Below are positions 45,074 through 55,118 of a stretch of DNA of 64,000 bases, one piece after another (positions within the stretch are counted from its first letter, which is position 1; each line of letters starts with the position of its first letter). The DNA lies in NCBI RefSeq assembly GCF_004331955.1, contig NZ_CP036532.1:1240001-1304000 (forward strand), read 5' to 3'. The notes under the pieces are model-generated. The model searched no databases, was not told the origin of the DNA, and saw nothing but the letters and a program-made list of their open reading frames with translations. The stretch comes from Roseitalea porphyridii (GTDB lineage: Bacteria; Pseudomonadota; Alphaproteobacteria; Rhizobiales; Rhizobiaceae). A program made the translations under genes and the position numbers.

Positions 45074-46312
45074 TCATTCCGCAGGGGCAGCCAGGCCGGG
45101 ACGTTCCACCGGCCGTTCGCTGATCGGCCAGTGCACGACCGCCGCGAACAGGCCGAGCGCCACGCCGAGCCACCAGACCGGATCGTACGAGCCGAACCGC
45201 TCGAACAGGTAGCCGCCCATCCACACGCCCAGAAAAGAGCCGACCTGGTGCGACAGGAACACGATGCCGCCCAGCATGCCGAGATATTTCGTGCCGAACA
45301 TGATCGCGACCAGCGCGTTCGTCGGCGGCACGGTGGAGAGCCACAGAAGGCCCATCACCACCGAAAACACGATCACCGACGTGCCCGTTTGCGGCAGCAG
45401 CAGGAAGACCGTGACCGCGATCGAGCGGCCGATATAGATCAGCGCGAGGAAGATCGGCTTGGAGTATTTCTGGCCGATGATGCCCGAGGCGAGCGACCCG
45501 ATGATGTTGAAGAAGCCGATCGCCGACACGCCGATCACCGCATAGCGCGCGTCGATGCCGATGTCGGCGACATAGGCGGGAAAGTGCGCGGTGATGAAAG
45601 CGACCTGAAAGCCGCACACGAAAAAGCCCGCTGTCAGAAGCAGGTAGGATGAATGGCCGAACGCCTCGCGCAGCGCCGCGCCGATCGACTGGTCGATCTC
45701 GACCTGGCTCGTGCGGCCCGATGTCGAGTTGCCGCGCAGCGGGATCGCAAGCACCGGCACGAGCAGCATCAGCGCCGACATGATCAGCAGCGAATCCTGC
45801 CAGCCGAACGCATCGATCAGCGCCTGACTGAACGGCGCGAACACGAACATGCCCGCCGAGCCTGCCGCCGTCCCCAGGCCGAACGCGAACGAGCGTTGCT
45901 CGGCCGTGACGTTGCGGGCGAACGCGGCGAGAATGATGCCGAACGAGCCGGCGGCGATGCCGAGCCCGACAAGCACGCCGCCGCCCAGATGCAGGAACCA
46001 CAGCGAATCGGGCGTCGCCATCAGCAAGAGGCCGGCGGCGTACATCAGGCCGGCCAGCGCCAGCACGCGCCATGTGCCGAACCGGTCGGCGACCGCGCCG
46101 AAGACCGGCTGGCCGAGGCCCCACATCAGGTTCTGGATCGCCAGCGCGAGGCCGAAGTCGGCCCGCGTCCAGCCCGTATCGGCCAGCATCGGGATCTGGA
46201 AGAAGCCGAGCGCCGAGCGCGGCCCGAACGTCAGCGCCGCGATCAGGCACCCGGCCGCGATGATCAGCCAGGGATAATCCGAGCGCGCCTCGGCGGCGGG
46301 CGATGTCGACAT
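45074..46312 (-). CDS. Major facilitator superfamily transporter
   Basis: This 412-residue protein has about twelve membrane segments and the MFS loop motif GAVADRFGTWRVLALAG after helix 2. It resembles the oxalate/formate-antiporter or monocarboxylate-like MFS branch. Its substrate is not evident. It lies alone on the minus strand and ends directly against recO. Its closeness to the arsenic genes does not make it an arsenic pump; it is separated from them by a gene on the other strand. Confidence 0.88.
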   Translation of the reverse strand: MSTSPAAEARSDYPWLIIAAGCLIAALTFGPRSALGFFQIPMLADTGWTRADFGLALAIQNLMWGLGQPVFGAVADRFGTWRVLALAGLMYAAGLLLMATPDSLWFLHLGGGVLVGLGIAAGSFGIILAAFARNVTAEQRSFAFGLGTAAGSAGMFVFAPFSQALIDAFGWQDSLLIMSALMLLVPVLAIPLRGNSTSGRTSQVEIDQSIGAALREAFGHSSYLLLTAGFFVCGFQVAFITAHFPAYVADIGIDARYAVIGVSAIGFFNIIGSLASGIIGQKYSKPIFLALIYIGRSIAVTVFLLLPQTGTSVIVFSVVMGLLWLSTVPPTNALVAIMFGTKYLGMLGGIVFLSHQVGSFLGVWMGGYLFERFGSYDPVWWLGVALGLFAAVVHWPISERPVERPGLAAPAE

Positions 46313-46447
46313 GGGCGGCCCTCTCCACGGATCGGCCGAGCATAGGTGGAGCCCGCACGCGCGACAAACCAAATATTCTCGTGCACCGGTGCAGGTTTCC
46401 TGATGCGGCCGCTGGCGGTGTCGGCGGAACCGGCATAGGCTGCGCCG

Positions 46448-47059
46448 ATGTCAGCCGAGTTCCTGATCACCTCGATCATCGTCGTCCTGCTTCCCGGCAC
46501 CGGCGTGCTTTACACCTTGGCGGTCGGCCTGGGGCAGGGGACGCGTCCGTCGATCTACGCGGCCTTCGGCTGCACGCTCGGCATCGTGCCGCATATTCTC
46601 GCCTCGATCATCGGGCTTGCGGCGCTCCTGCACGCCAGCGCGGTGGCGTTTCAGGTGATCAAATATCTGGGCGTGATCTACCTGTTCTACATGGCCTGGT
46701 CGGTGCTGCGCGAGGGCGGCGCGCTCGACGTCGGCGAGAACCGCATGGCCATGTCCCGGCGCAAGATCGTCACGAACGGGATCGCGCTCAACGTGCTCAA
46801 TCCCAAGCTGTCCTTGTTCTTCCTGGCGTTTCTGCCGCAGTTCGTGCCGGCGACCGCGACCAGTCCGACCGCGCTGATGGTTGGCCTGGCGCTGGTCTTC
46901 ATGGCGCTGACCTTTGTCGTGTTCGTCTGCTATGGCGCTTTCGCCGCCTTCGCTCGCGACCGGGTGATGCGCAGGCCCGCGGTCGTGCGCTGGATGAAGC
47001 GGTCATTCGCCGCCGCCTTTGCCTTCCTGGGCGTGCGGCTGGCGTTCGCAGAGCGCTAG
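46448..47059 (+). CDS. LysE/RhtB-family exporter
   Basis: The 203-residue protein has six probable membrane segments and the family motif [19 protein letters not shown] near the start and [22 protein letters not shown] in the middle, as in RhtB-type amino acid or homoserine-lactone exporters. The substrate is not known. Its stop overlaps that of the convergent arsH by three bases. Confidence 0.9.
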   Translation: MSAEFLITSIIVVLLPGTGVLYTLAVGLGQGTRPSIYAAFGCTLGIVPHILASIIGLAALLHASAVAFQVIKYLGVIYLFYMAWSVLREGGALDVGENRMAMSRRKIVTNGIALNVLNPKLSLFFLAFLPQFVPATATSPTALMVGLALVFMALTFVVFVCYGAFAAFARDRVMRRPAVVRWMKRSFAAAFAFLGVRLAFAER

Positions 47060-47802
47060 ATGCTTCGAATGCTCACCCGCCTGTGCACCTGTTCGGCGGT
47101 TTCCACGCGCTCCGAATAGCGATCGGTCAGATAGGCCGAGCGGTCCCGTGTGAGCAGCGTGAACTTCACCAGTTCCTCCATAACGTCGACGACGCGGTTA
47201 TAGTAGGCAGACGGCTTCATCCGGCCGGCCTCGTCGAACTCCTGCCACGCCTTGGCGACCGAGGACTGGTTGGGAATGGTGATCATCCGCATCCAGCGGC
47301 CCAGAATGCGCATCTGGTTGACCGCGTTGAAGCTCTGGCTGCCGCCGCTGACCTGCATCACCGCCAGCGTGCGCCCCTGCGTCGGCCTGATGCCGCCGAT
47401 CGGCGACAGGGGCAGCCAGTCGATCTGTGTCTTCATCACGCCGCTCATCGCGCCGTGCCGCTCGGGCGACGACCAGACATGGGCTTCCGACCACAATGAG
47501 AGTTCGCGCAGTTCGGCGACCTTTGGGTGATCGGCGGTCGCGTCGTCGACCAGCGGCAGGCCGTCGGCGTGAAAGACGCGCACCTCCGCCCCGAGCCGCT
47601 CGAGAATGCGTGCCGCCTCGTAGGTCAGAAGCCGTGAGTAGGAGCGCTCCCGGAGCGAACCGTACAGCATCAGCACGCGCGGCCGGTGCAGCGAAGGCGC
47701 GCTGTTGTGGATGGCGTGGAAGTCGATCTCGCCGAGCTCGTCGCCGGCGAGATTGGGCATTGTGGGGTCGTCGCGCCACGGCGCGGCGGTGTCATCTGTC
47801 AT
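47056..47802 (-). CDS. arsH: Arsenical resistance protein ArsH (NADPH-dependent FMN reductase)
   Basis: This 248-residue flavodoxin-like protein oxidises trivalent organoarsenicals and has quinone/azo-reductase activity. The FMN-binding motif [22 protein letters not shown] is present, followed by [18 protein letters not shown] and [15 protein letters not shown], the standard ArsH pattern. It is the third gene of arsR-arsC-arsH, 10 bp after arsC. Confidence 0.95.
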   Translation of the reverse strand: MTDDTAAPWRDDPTMPNLAGDELGEIDFHAIHNSAPSLHRPRVLMLYGSLRERSYSRLLTYEAARILERLGAEVRVFHADGLPLVDDATADHPKVAELRELSLWSEAHVWSSPERHGAMSGVMKTQIDWLPLSPIGGIRPTQGRTLAVMQVSGGSQSFNAVNQMRILGRWMRMITIPNQSSVAKAWQEFDEAGRMKPSAYYNRVVDVMEELVKFTLLTRDRSAYLTDRYSERVETAEQVHRRVSIRSI

Positions 47803-47812
47803 GCAAACGAAC

Positions 47813-48307
47813 TCAAGTGCGGCCGATATCGTCGAGCCGCTTCTGCAGGCTCAGCCGGTCGATGCGCTCGAACGGCAGGCTGGTGAACACCGAGATGCGG
47901 CTTTCGAGCATCCGGTGCGTGTCGTCGAAGGCAAAGCGCCGTTCGGCTTCGGTCCCCGTCGCGGCAACCGGATCGGGCACGCCCCAATGGGCGCTCATCG
48001 GCTGACCCGGCCAGACCGGGCAGGTCTCCGCGGCGGCCGAATCGCACACCGTGAAGACGAAATCCATCTGCGGCGCGTCGGGGCTCGCGAACTCCTCCCA
48101 GTTCTTCGAGCGCGCGAAATCGGTATTGTAGTTCAGCGCCTTGAGCAGATCGAGCGTATAGGGATGCACTTCTCCCTTGGGCTGGGAGCCGGCCGAATAC
48201 GCCGTGAAGCGCGGCCGGCCGACCCGGTTCATGATCGCCTCGGCGATGATCGAACGGGCCGAATTGCCCGTGCACAGGAACAGCACGTTATAGGTCTTGT
48301 CGGTCAT
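47813..48307 (-). CDS. arsC: Arsenate reductase, low-molecular-weight phosphatase type
   Basis: This 164-residue enzyme reduces arsenate to arsenite. The P-loop is [12 protein letters not shown] at the N-terminus with the nucleophilic Cys, followed later by [18 protein letters not shown] holding the two resolving cysteines, and [11 protein letters not shown] with the general-acid Asp. It lies 9 bp after arsR. Confidence 0.93.
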   Translation of the reverse strand: MTDKTYNVLFLCTGNSARSIIAEAIMNRVGRPRFTAYSAGSQPKGEVHPYTLDLLKALNYNTDFARSKNWEEFASPDAPQMDFVFTVCDSAAAETCPVWPGQPMSAHWGVPDPVAATGTEAERRFAFDDTHRMLESRISVFTSLPFERIDRLSLQKRLDDIGRT

Positions 48308-48316
48308 GGTTTCACC

Positions 48317-48649
48317 TCAGCAGGCGCAGGCTATCTCGTCGAGAACGGGCTGACACAGCGCGGGATTGCCGCCGCAACAATCCTCCATCAGGAAGCCGAG
48401 CAGCCCGCGCATGCCGTCGAAGTCGGCGAAATAGGTGATCGACCGGCCCTCGCGTTCGGAGCGGATCAGCCCGGCCCGGCTCAGAACGGCGAGATTGGCG
48501 CTCATAGTGTTCTGTCTCACCCCGAGCGTCTCGCCGATTTCGCCGGCCGCCATGCCCTTCGCGCCGCGCTTGACCAGCAGGCGGAATACGTCGAGCCGGG
48601 TTTCGTGTGCGAGCGCCGCGAGCGCCTCGATTGACTGTGTGCGATCCAT
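48317..48649 (-). CDS. arsR: ArsR-family arsenic-responsive repressor
   Basis: This 110-residue winged-helix protein has [17 protein letters not shown] and the recognition helix in [19 protein letters not shown]. Cysteines in [11 protein letters not shown] and the terminal ACAC are likely arsenite ligands, placed at the C-terminus as in the alphaproteobacterial ArsR type rather than at the DNA-binding helix. It heads the ars operon and is divergent from nadA. Confidence 0.93.
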   Translation of the reverse strand: MDRTQSIEALAALAHETRLDVFRLLVKRGAKGMAAGEIGETLGVRQNTMSANLAVLSRAGLIRSEREGRSITYFADFDGMRGLLGFLMEDCCGGNPALCQPVLDEIACAC

Positions 48650-48658
48650 ATATCAATA

Positions 48659-48679
48659 ATTCATGATGTTTTGATGAAT
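48659..48679. promoter_or_regulatory. Putative ArsR operator
   Basis: ATTCAT-N9-ATGAAT is an inverted repeat ten bases upstream of the arsR start, in an AT-rich stretch between divergent arsR and nadA. The position is right for autorepression. Confidence 0.55.
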
Positions 48680-48784
48680 GTCAACCGACCCGGTGGCCGA
48701 TGTCCGATTGCCTTGACGGCCCGTGTTGTCCTAGAACCGCGCGGCCCCCACATGAAGGGCATGACTGATATCTGGGAGGCTCCC

Positions 48785-49858
48785 ATGCGAGCGGAGGCCG
48801 AGACCCGCAAGCCGGCACGACCGGGAAAGAGCGCGGCCGAACGCTTCGGCGTCATCGCCCGACCGCCGCTCGAATGGAACGCCGAGGTGGAGCGCGAGAC
48901 GGCGCACCTTTACGAGCGCGTGCGCCATCACATTCCCGAATTCGAATGGCCGGTCTATGCGCCCTATGTCGCCGCGATCAACCGGCTGAAGGCGGAGCGC
49001 GGCGCGGTCATCCTGGCGCACAACTACCAGACGCCGGAGATCTTCCATTGCGTGGCCGACATCGTCGGCGACAGCCTGCAGCTCGCCAAGGAAGCCGGCA
49101 AGGTCGATGCCGACATCATCGTCCAGTGCGGCGTGCACTTCATGGCCGAGACCTCCAAGCTGCTCAATCCCGAAAAGACGGTTCTCATTCCGGACATGAA
49201 GGCCGGCTGCTCGCTGTCCGAATCGATCACCGGGGCCGACGTGCGCCTGTTGCGCGAGCGCTATCCGGGCGTGCCCGTCGTCACCTATGTGAACACGTCG
49301 GCCGAGGTGAAGGCCGAGACCGACATCTGCTGCACCTCGTCCAACGCCGTGCAGGTGGTGGAGAGCTTCGGCGTCGATACGGTGCTGTGCATTCCCGACG
49401 AATATCTCGCCCAGAACGTCGCCGCCCAGACCGACGTCAAGATCCTCACCTGGAAGGGCCATTGCGAGGTGCATGAGCGCTTCACCGCCGAGGAGCTGCA
49501 GGCCTACAAGGACGCCGACCCCGAGATCGAGATCATCGCCCATCCCGAATGCCCGACCGATGTGGTCGAGATGGCCGACTATGCCGGTTCGACGGCGGGC
49601 ATGATCAACTATGTGCGCGACCAGCGGCCGCCAAAGGTTCTGCTTGTCACCGAATGCTCGATGGCCTCCAACATCCAGTCCGAGGTGCCCGAGGTCGAAT
49701 TCGTCAAACCGTGCAATCTGTGCCCGCACATGAAGCGCATCACGCTGCCGAAGATCCTCGATTCGCTGTGCGAGATGAAGGAGGAGGTCACGGTCGACCC
49801 CGCCATCGCCGAACGGGCGCGGCGTGCGGTGGAGCGGATGGTGAATTTGACGAATTGA
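48785..49858 (+). CDS. nadA: Quinolinate synthase
   Basis: The 357-residue [4Fe-4S] enzyme condenses iminoaspartate and dihydroxyacetone phosphate to quinolinate. Typical motifs are [38 protein letters not shown] and the C-terminal cluster Cys in [14 protein letters not shown]. The ATG at 48785 is chosen because GGGAGG is five bases upstream; the frame extends further without such a site. It has an N-terminal extension of ~35 residues relative to short NadA forms. Confidence 0.96.
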   Translation: MRAEAETRKPARPGKSAAERFGVIARPPLEWNAEVERETAHLYERVRHHIPEFEWPVYAPYVAAINRLKAERGAVILAHNYQTPEIFHCVADIVGDSLQLAKEAGKVDADIIVQCGVHFMAETSKLLNPEKTVLIPDMKAGCSLSESITGADVRLLRERYPGVPVVTYVNTSAEVKAETDICCTSSNAVQVVESFGVDTVLCIPDEYLAQNVAAQTDVKILTWKGHCEVHERFTAEELQAYKDADPEIEIIAHPECPTDVVEMADYAGSTAGMINYVRDQRPPKVLLVTECSMASNIQSEVPEVEFVKPCNLCPHMKRITLPKILDSLCEMKEEVTVDPAIAERARRAVERMVNLTN

Positions 49859-49864
49859 ACACCG

Positions 49865-49923
49865 TTTCCCTCTTCCTTGCGGGGAGGGTGGACAGCCGGC
49901 TTGGCCGGCTGGACGGGTGAGGG
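49865..49923 (+). repeat. Palindromic intergenic repeat, copy A
   Basis: This copy starts with a CCCTC...TTGCGGGGAGGGTGGA block, has the central palindrome AGCCGGC-TTG-GCCGGCT, and ends with GGACGGGTGAGGG. It begins six bases after the nadA stop codon and could also serve as its terminator. Confidence 0.8.
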
Positions 49924-49929
49924 ACTAGG

Positions 49930-50352
49930 ATGGTCGAAAAAGCGCAGCGCGATCACGCAAGGATGCTTCGGCACCAGGCGACCGTCGCCGAGCGGCTTTT
50001 ATGGGACGAGTTGCGCCGGTTCCGGAAACAAGGCTATCCCTTTCGCCGGCAGGTGCCCATCGGACCCTACATCGCCGACTTCGCCAGCCATCGGTTGCGG
50101 CTGGTCGTGGAAGTCGATGGCGACAGGCATGAGACCAGCGCGGGCAGGCGCCACGATGTGAGGCGCGACAGTTTCCTTCGCTCGATCGGATACGCGGTGA
50201 TGCGCTTTGACGAACCCGATGTGCGGGCAAACCCGTGGGCTGTCGCCGAAGAGATCAGAGCGGCGATCGGCGACCTTTCGCGACGCACCCCCACCCGTCC
50301 CGGCGCAGCTGCGCCGGTCCACCCTCCCCGCAAGGGGGAGGGAAACGCGTGA
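49930..50352 (+). CDS. DUF559 (Vsr/restriction-endonuclease-like) protein
   Basis: This 140-residue protein has the DUF559 pattern: [34 protein letters not shown] (with the catalytic-type Asp), [12 protein letters not shown] and [14 protein letters not shown], a PD-(D/E)xK-like nuclease fold related to Vsr. No substrate is known. The last ~22 codons ([20 protein letters not shown]) are encoded by copy B of the repeat that flanks the gene, so its C-terminus derives from the repeat. It interrupts the nadA-nadB neighbourhood. Confidence 0.88.
   Translation: MVEKAQRDHARMLRHQATVAERLLWDELRRFRKQGYPFRRQVPIGPYIADFASHRLRLVVEVDGDRHETSAGRRHDVRRDSFLRSIGYAVMRFDEPDVRANPWAVAEEIRAAIGDLSRRTPTRPGAAAPVHPPRKGEGNA
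50286..50343 (-). repeat. Palindromic intergenic repeat, copy B (inverted)
   Basis: This copy has the opposite orientation to A and C: it begins CACCCCCACCCGTCC, has the central palindrome CGGCGCAGCTGCGCCG, and ends ACCCTCCCCGCAAGGGGGAGGG. It is read through by the end of the DUF559 gene. Confidence 0.85.
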
Positions 50353-50435
50353 TCGCCCTCCGATTCGTTTCCCTCGGAGCAATGGCGGGGTTCGATCCGA
50401 TCGGGACCGGGCCGGCGCCGAGGGTTGCGGTGGTC

Positions 50436-50494
50436 TCCCTCCCCCTTGCGGGGAGGGTGGACAATTCGCGCCAGCGAATTGGACGGGTGGGGGG
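50436..50494 (+). repeat. Palindromic intergenic repeat, copy C
   Basis: This copy contains CTCCCCCTTGCGGGGAGGG, then GGACAATTCGC-GCCA-GCGAATTG as central palindrome, and ends GGACGGGTGGGGG. It lies 28 bp before nadB. Flanks match copy A while the central palindrome is different in sequence but keeps perfect pairing. Confidence 0.85.
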
Positions 50495-50521
50495 CTTCCA
50501 CGATTCGGCAAGCGGCCGTTC

Positions 50522-52072
50522 ATGACCCGCCCCATCGTCATCATCGGCGGCGGGCTGGCCGGTCTGTTCTGCGCGCTCAAGCTCTCGCCGCTGCCCGTCA
50601 CCATCCTTGCCGCCGCGCCGATCGGACGCGGGGCCTCGTCGGCCTGGGCGCAGGCGGGCATCGCGGCCGCCGTCGGTCCCGGTGACACCGTCGACGCCCA
50701 TGTGGCCGACACGATCGCCGCCGGCGACGGCATCGTCGACGAGGCGATCATCGCGGCCATGGCGGCCGAAGCCTCCGACCGCGTCCACGATCTGCTCGAA
50801 TTCGGCGTACCTTTCGACCGCGATCTGGAAGGCCATCTGGCCGTCAGCCGCGAGGCCGCCCACAGCCATTCGCGGATCGTGCGGGTCAAGGGCGACATGG
50901 CCGGCCGCGCCATCATGGCGGCGCTGGTAGATGCGGTCGCAAAGGCGGGCCATATCCGCGTCCTTGAAGGCTACGTCGCCGAAGAGCTGATGGTCGAGGC
51001 CGGCCGCGTGGCGGGCGTCATCGCGCGCGGCGAAGCCGGGCAGGGGTCAAGCCAGACGATCGACGCATCGGATGTGATCATGGCGACCGGCGGGGTCGGC
51101 CACCTCTACGAGGTGACCACCAACCCGACCGAGGCGCGCGGCGGCGGCATCGGCATGGCGGCGCGCGCCGGCGCCCGCATGGCCGACATGGAATTCGTGC
51201 AGTTCCACCCCACCGCCATCGACGTCGGCAAGGACCCGGCCCCGCTCGCGACCGAGGCGCTGCGCGGTCATGGGGCGACGCTCCTCAACCGGGCCGGCGA
51301 ACGCTTCATGGTGCCGCTGCATCCGGACGCCGAACTGGCCCCGCGCGACGAGGTGGCGCGCGGCATCTTCGCCGAGGTGCAGGCCGGCCGCGGCGCGTTT
51401 CTCGACTGTCGCACGGCGGTCGACGATTTCGCCGCCGAGTTTCCCACCGTGTACGGCTACTGCGCCGAAGCCGGCATCGACCCGTCGGTCGACCTGATCC
51501 CGGTCACGCCGGCGGCGCACTATTTCATGGGCGGCATCTGGACCGATGCGGACGGGCGCACCTCGCTGCCGGGTCTGTGGTCCTGCGGCGAGTGCACGTC
51601 GACCGGCGCACACGGCGCCAACCGGCTCGCCTCCAACTCGCTGCTCGAAGCGGTGGTCTTCGCTGCGCGCGTCGCCGTGGCGCTGGGCGGCGAGGGCGCG
51701 GAACCGGCGCCGGCGGGATGGGCGGACGGGTCCGTCCACGACCCCGACGCGGTCACCGAAAGCGACCATCCGGCGATGACGCGCCTGCGCGCCATCATGA
51801 GCGCGCATCTGGGCGTGCTGCGGGACGGGCCGGGCATGCGGCGCGCGCTCGGCGCGATCATGGCGCTGGAGGCGGCCAACACGGATGATCCGCGTTTCGC
51901 CAACGTGCTGACCACCGCCAAGCTGATCGCCATCGCCGCGCTGAACCGCACAGAAAGCCGTGGCGGCCATTTCCGAACGGACTTCCCCGAGCAGGACCCG
52001 ACCTGGCGCCGCCGCACGCTGCTCACGCTCGATCAGGCCGAGGCGGTGGCGGAGGATTTTCTGAAGACTTGA
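50522..52072 (+). CDS. nadB: L-aspartate oxidase
   Basis: This 516-residue flavoprotein oxidises aspartate to iminoaspartate for NadA. The FAD motif [18 protein letters not shown] is at the N-terminus; [36 protein letters not shown] and [19 protein letters not shown] are typical of the fumarate reductase/NadB family. It is separated from nadA by a DUF559 gene and repeats rather than being adjacent. Confidence 0.96.
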   Translation: MTRPIVIIGGGLAGLFCALKLSPLPVTILAAAPIGRGASSAWAQAGIAAAVGPGDTVDAHVADTIAAGDGIVDEAIIAAMAAEASDRVHDLLEFGVPFDRDLEGHLAVSREAAHSHSRIVRVKGDMAGRAIMAALVDAVAKAGHIRVLEGYVAEELMVEAGRVAGVIARGEAGQGSSQTIDASDVIMATGGVGHLYEVTTNPTEARGGGIGMAARAGARMADMEFVQFHPTAIDVGKDPAPLATEALRGHGATLLNRAGERFMVPLHPDAELAPRDEVARGIFAEVQAGRGAFLDCRTAVDDFAAEFPTVYGYCAEAGIDPSVDLIPVTPAAHYFMGGIWTDADGRTSLPGLWSCGECTSTGAHGANRLASNSLLEAVVFAARVAVALGGEGAEPAPAGWADGSVHDPDAVTESDHPAMTRLRAIMSAHLGVLRDGPGMRRALGAIMALEAANTDDPRFANVLTTAKLIAIAALNRTESRGGHFRTDFPEQDPTWRRRTLLTLDQAEAVAEDFLKT

Positions 52073-52194
52073 CCTTTTCACCACGCCCTTCGAGGCTCGG
52101 CAGTCATCGCCCTCATCCTGAGGTGCGAGCGTAGCGAGCCTCGAAGGGCGGGGGCGATGATTGCCTCACACCTCAGGATGAGGTGAAAAGGTCA
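52070..52194. repeat. Nested inverted-repeat element, probable bidirectional terminator of nadB and the nucleotidase gene
   Basis: Three perfect inverted repeats occur here: TGACCTTTTCACC (52070-52082 / 52182-52194), CGCCCTTCGAGGCTCG (52084-52099 / 52135-52150) and CCTCATCCTGAGGTG (52111-52125 / 52169-52183). The first embeds the stop codons of both convergent genes. The CTTCGAGG and CATCCTGAGG parts are of a type common between genes in Hyphomicrobiales. Confidence 0.85.
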
Positions 52195-53577
52195 TCCACC
52201 ATTCGCCGCCAGCGCGTCGGCGACCACCTGCTTGAGACTGATGTCCGGCACTTCGACGAATTCCAGATCCTCCGTGCCCAGATAGGCGCTCTGGTTGATC
52301 GCGGTCCAGCCATTGACGGCGACCGTGTAGGTGGCGGCCGGGTCGATATCGAGTTCGGCGGCGTGAACGAAATCGCCGGTACGCGCATCGAGCGAGGTCG
52401 CCCGGTGCTGGTTGGCCCGTTCCATGATCGTGGCCAGTCGCTCGCCGGCGATGTCGACCGTGCGGATATCGCCGTCGAAGCGGATATAGGCGTCGAAATC
52501 GTAGCGGCTGACCTCGCCCGCCTCGAGCCCGGTGCCGAAGGTGGTGTGGCCAAGGAACGCGACGTCGGCGTCGGTTGCCGCGCGCACCGCTTCGGTGGCG
52601 AACAGGATCGCGCCCGGCAGGTCGAGCGTCTGCGGCACGGTGCCGACGATGGCCCGGTCCTCTTCGGTCAGATGCTCGTCCATCGCCGTTGCGACCGCGT
52701 TGCCGATATCGGCGTCCGGGTCGTCGTCGCGGGCGACCGCGACGCTCTCGAACGTGGTGTCGGCGCCGCCTTCGGCGTTGAACGTCATCGACGCCACCGT
52801 GAACCCGTTGCCCCACGAGCCCGGATGGACATAGGCAAGACCCGGCTCTTCATGGGTAAAGTCCAGATGATCGTGCCCGCCGATCAGCAGCGTCCGCTCG
52901 GGCAGGGTGCCGAGCATCGCCTTGTCGGCGGCGACGCCGGCATGGCTCAGCACGATCGCCGCATCGGCCTCGCGCGTCAGCCCGCCCATCAGGCTCTCGG
53001 CCCAGGCGACCGGCTGCGGAATGGTCAGGGTGGGGCGGATCGGCGGCCGGTAGGTGAAGATGTTGTCTGTGGCGATGCCGGCAAGCGCAACGCGCCGGTC
53101 GCGCACGCCGATCGAAAGGCCGGCCGGCGCCAGCAACTCGCCGGTGCGCGCGTCGATGATGTTGCTCATCACATGCACGCCACGCGCTTCGGCCTCGCGG
53201 GTGAATATCGCCATGTCTTCCAGCACCGCCGTCTCGTGATTGCCGATGTTGAAGAAGACCGGCGCGATCCGGGCGAGCTTTTCGAGCGCCAGAAGGTCGG
53301 GCGCGACGCGGCTGCGCAACGCCACCACATTGCCGCGCTCGAACATGTCGCCATTGACGATGATGATCACCTTGCCGCCCGCCTCGGCGGCGCGGTTGCG
53401 CACGGCGGCGACGAGCTGCGGCAGGCGCTTGTAGGGCGAATGCAGGTCCGACAGGATGATCGCCGTCACGTCAGGCTCGTTCTGCGCAGACGCAAGGCGC
53501 GGGACGGCCGCGGACGCGGCGATCGCCGCGCCCGCACGCAGGACCAGACGGCGGGACACGGTGGCGGAAAGGGCCAT
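52192..53577 (-). CDS. Tat-exported metallophosphatase/5'-nucleotidase (UshA family)
   Basis: The 461-residue periplasmic enzyme has a twin-arginine signal (SRRLVLRAGAAIAASAA) and the dinuclear metal motifs DLHS, NGDMFE, GNHE, SHAG and GGHDH within residues ~40-260. A 5'-nucleotidase C-terminal domain follows (~290-461). Family members hydrolyse nucleotides, NAD-derived compounds or UDP-sugars; the exact substrate is not known. It sits on the minus strand between nadB and nadC. Confidence 0.9.
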   Translation of the reverse strand: MALSATVSRRLVLRAGAAIAASAAVPRLASAQNEPDVTAIILSDLHSPYKRLPQLVAAVRNRAAEAGGKVIIIVNGDMFERGNVVALRSRVAPDLLALEKLARIAPVFFNIGNHETAVLEDMAIFTREAEARGVHVMSNIIDARTGELLAPAGLSIGVRDRRVALAGIATDNIFTYRPPIRPTLTIPQPVAWAESLMGGLTREADAAIVLSHAGVAADKAMLGTLPERTLLIGGHDHLDFTHEEPGLAYVHPGSWGNGFTVASMTFNAEGGADTTFESVAVARDDDPDADIGNAVATAMDEHLTEEDRAIVGTVPQTLDLPGAILFATEAVRAATDADVAFLGHTTFGTGLEAGEVSRYDFDAYIRFDGDIRTVDIAGERLATIMERANQHRATSLDARTGDFVHAAELDIDPAATYTVAVNGWTAINQSAYLGTEDLEFVEVPDISLKQVVADALAANGG

Positions 53578-53684
53578 GGAACACTCCTGTGGATGGTGAA
53601 GGCTTGATGCGAGGTCCCTTCGTTCGCATGGCGCGTTGACAATTCGATGACGAGCGGTCTTCGTGGCGCCGCCCGGAGGCCGCC

Positions 53685-54569
53685 ATGTCAGACGTCACAT
53701 CATACCCGCCGAGCCTGCCGCCGCTGATGGTCGAGGAGGCCGTGCGCGCAGCGCTGCTCGAGGATCTGGGGCGGGCCGGCGACATCACCACGAACGCAAC
53801 CATCGCGCCGGGGGCGCGGGCCACCGCGACAATCGCGAGCCGCCAGGAGGGCATCGTTGCGGGCCTGCCGCTGGTCGAGGCAGCCTTCGCGCTGATCGGC
53901 AGCGATCTGCGGGTCACGCCGCACCTCTCCGACGGCGACCGCGTGGCACCGGGCGCCATCGTCGCGCACATATCCGGCAATGCGCGTGCGCTGCTCTCGG
54001 CCGAGCGCGTGGCGCTGAACTATCTGATGCTGTTGTCGGGCATCGCGACGCAAACGGCGCGCTTCGCCGACGCCATCGCCCATACGAGGGCACGCATCTG
54101 CGACACGCGCAAGACCGTTCCCGGGCTGCGGACCCTGTCGAAATACGCCGTGCGCTGCGGCGGCGGCGCGAACCACCGGTTCGGCCTCGACGATGCCGTG
54201 CTGATCAAGGACAATCACATCGCTGTCGCCGGCGGCGTCGCCGGCGCGGTCCAGGCCGCGCGCGCTTATGCCGGCCATATGGTCAGGGTCGAGATCGAGG
54301 TCGACACGCTCGACCAGTTGCGCGCCGCGCTGCCGGCCGGCCCCGATATCGTGCTGCTCGACAATATGGATGTCGACACGCTGCGTCAGGCCGTCGCCAT
54401 CAACCGGGCGCACAATGACGGCGCGATCAGGCTCGAAGCGTCCGGCAATGTCGATCTCGATACAGTCGTCGCCATCGCCGAGACCGGCGTCGACCTGATC
54501 TCGACCTCGAAGATCACGATGGCCGCGCCGACGCTCGATGTCGGGCTCGATATTGCCGTCGAGACGTGA
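53685..54569 (+). CDS. nadC: Nicotinate-nucleotide diphosphorylase (carboxylating), quinolinate phosphoribosyltransferase
   Basis: The 294-residue enzyme converts quinolinate and PRPP to nicotinate mononucleotide. Conserved elements include [19 protein letters not shown], the catalytic region [40 protein letters not shown] and [11 protein letters not shown]. It is in the same orientation as nadA and nadB but has its own upstream region because of the intervening nucleotidase gene. Confidence 0.96.
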   Translation: MSDVTSYPPSLPPLMVEEAVRAALLEDLGRAGDITTNATIAPGARATATIASRQEGIVAGLPLVEAAFALIGSDLRVTPHLSDGDRVAPGAIVAHISGNARALLSAERVALNYLMLLSGIATQTARFADAIAHTRARICDTRKTVPGLRTLSKYAVRCGGGANHRFGLDDAVLIKDNHIAVAGGVAGAVQAARAYAGHMVRVEIEVDTLDQLRAALPAGPDIVLLDNMDVDTLRQAVAINRAHNDGAIRLEASGNVDLDTVVAIAETGVDLISTSKITMAAPTLDVGLDIAVET

Positions 54570-54581
54570 GGGTTCGCCGCC

Positions 54582-55115
54582 TTACATGATGTGCGCGTGA
54601 TCGTCCGAAAGCGGCAGAACGAAGGGCGTGCCCTCGAAACAGTCCGCGCCCCGGCCTATGGCGCCAATGGCATCGACCATCCTGCCGCCCCGGCCCAAGA
54701 GGTCATCGGCGATCGCGACGATCTTCGGGTTCGGCGTCGCGGTGGGCGAACGAAGGCGCAGTTCGCGGGCAAGCTCGGCCTCGTCGCGGTCCGGATCGAG
54801 CGCCAGTGCGATCGCATAGGCCGACGCCGTCGAGCGTGAGACGCCGGCAAAGCAGTGGATCAGGAGCGGCGAAGCCCGGTCCCAGCGCTGCGCGAAATCG
54901 ATGATCTGCCGTACATGCGCTTCGCCCGGCGTGATCAGACCCGGTGTGTCGACCCCGATATCGTTCATGTCGAGCCGCAGATGGTTGTCGGCGCGGATCG
55001 CCGCGGGCCGGTCGATGGCCGGGTCGCCGCTGATCACCGTGAGCATGTGGCTCGGCGAATGCCGGCGCGCCGTCTCGGCGATGCGCGCCAGCGAGCAAAT
55101 GGCGAGATAGGGCAT
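54582..55115 (-). CDS. Dual-specificity-like protein tyrosine phosphatase
   Basis: This 177-residue protein has the phosphatase signature HCFAGVSRST (Cys-x5-Arg) at about residue 88 and a preceding Asp region (HLRLDMNDIG) that can act as general acid. It is a cytoplasmic tyrosine-phosphatase-like protein found downstream of an HD hydrolase in many Rhizobiales. The substrate is unknown. Only three bases separate it from the HD gene. Confidence 0.85.
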   Translation of the reverse strand: MPYLAICSLARIAETARRHSPSHMLTVISGDPAIDRPAAIRADNHLRLDMNDIGVDTPGLITPGEAHVRQIIDFAQRWDRASPLLIHCFAGVSRSTASAYAIALALDPDRDEAELARELRLRSPTATPNPKIVAIADDLLGRGGRMVDAIGAIGRGADCFEGTPFVLPLSDDHAHIM

Positions 55116-55118
55116 TGC

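Noticed and set aside
45074-47059. MFS and LysE transporters as the missing arsenic efflux system
   Set aside because: Both belong to families exporting organic solutes and are on separate transcription units from the ars operon.
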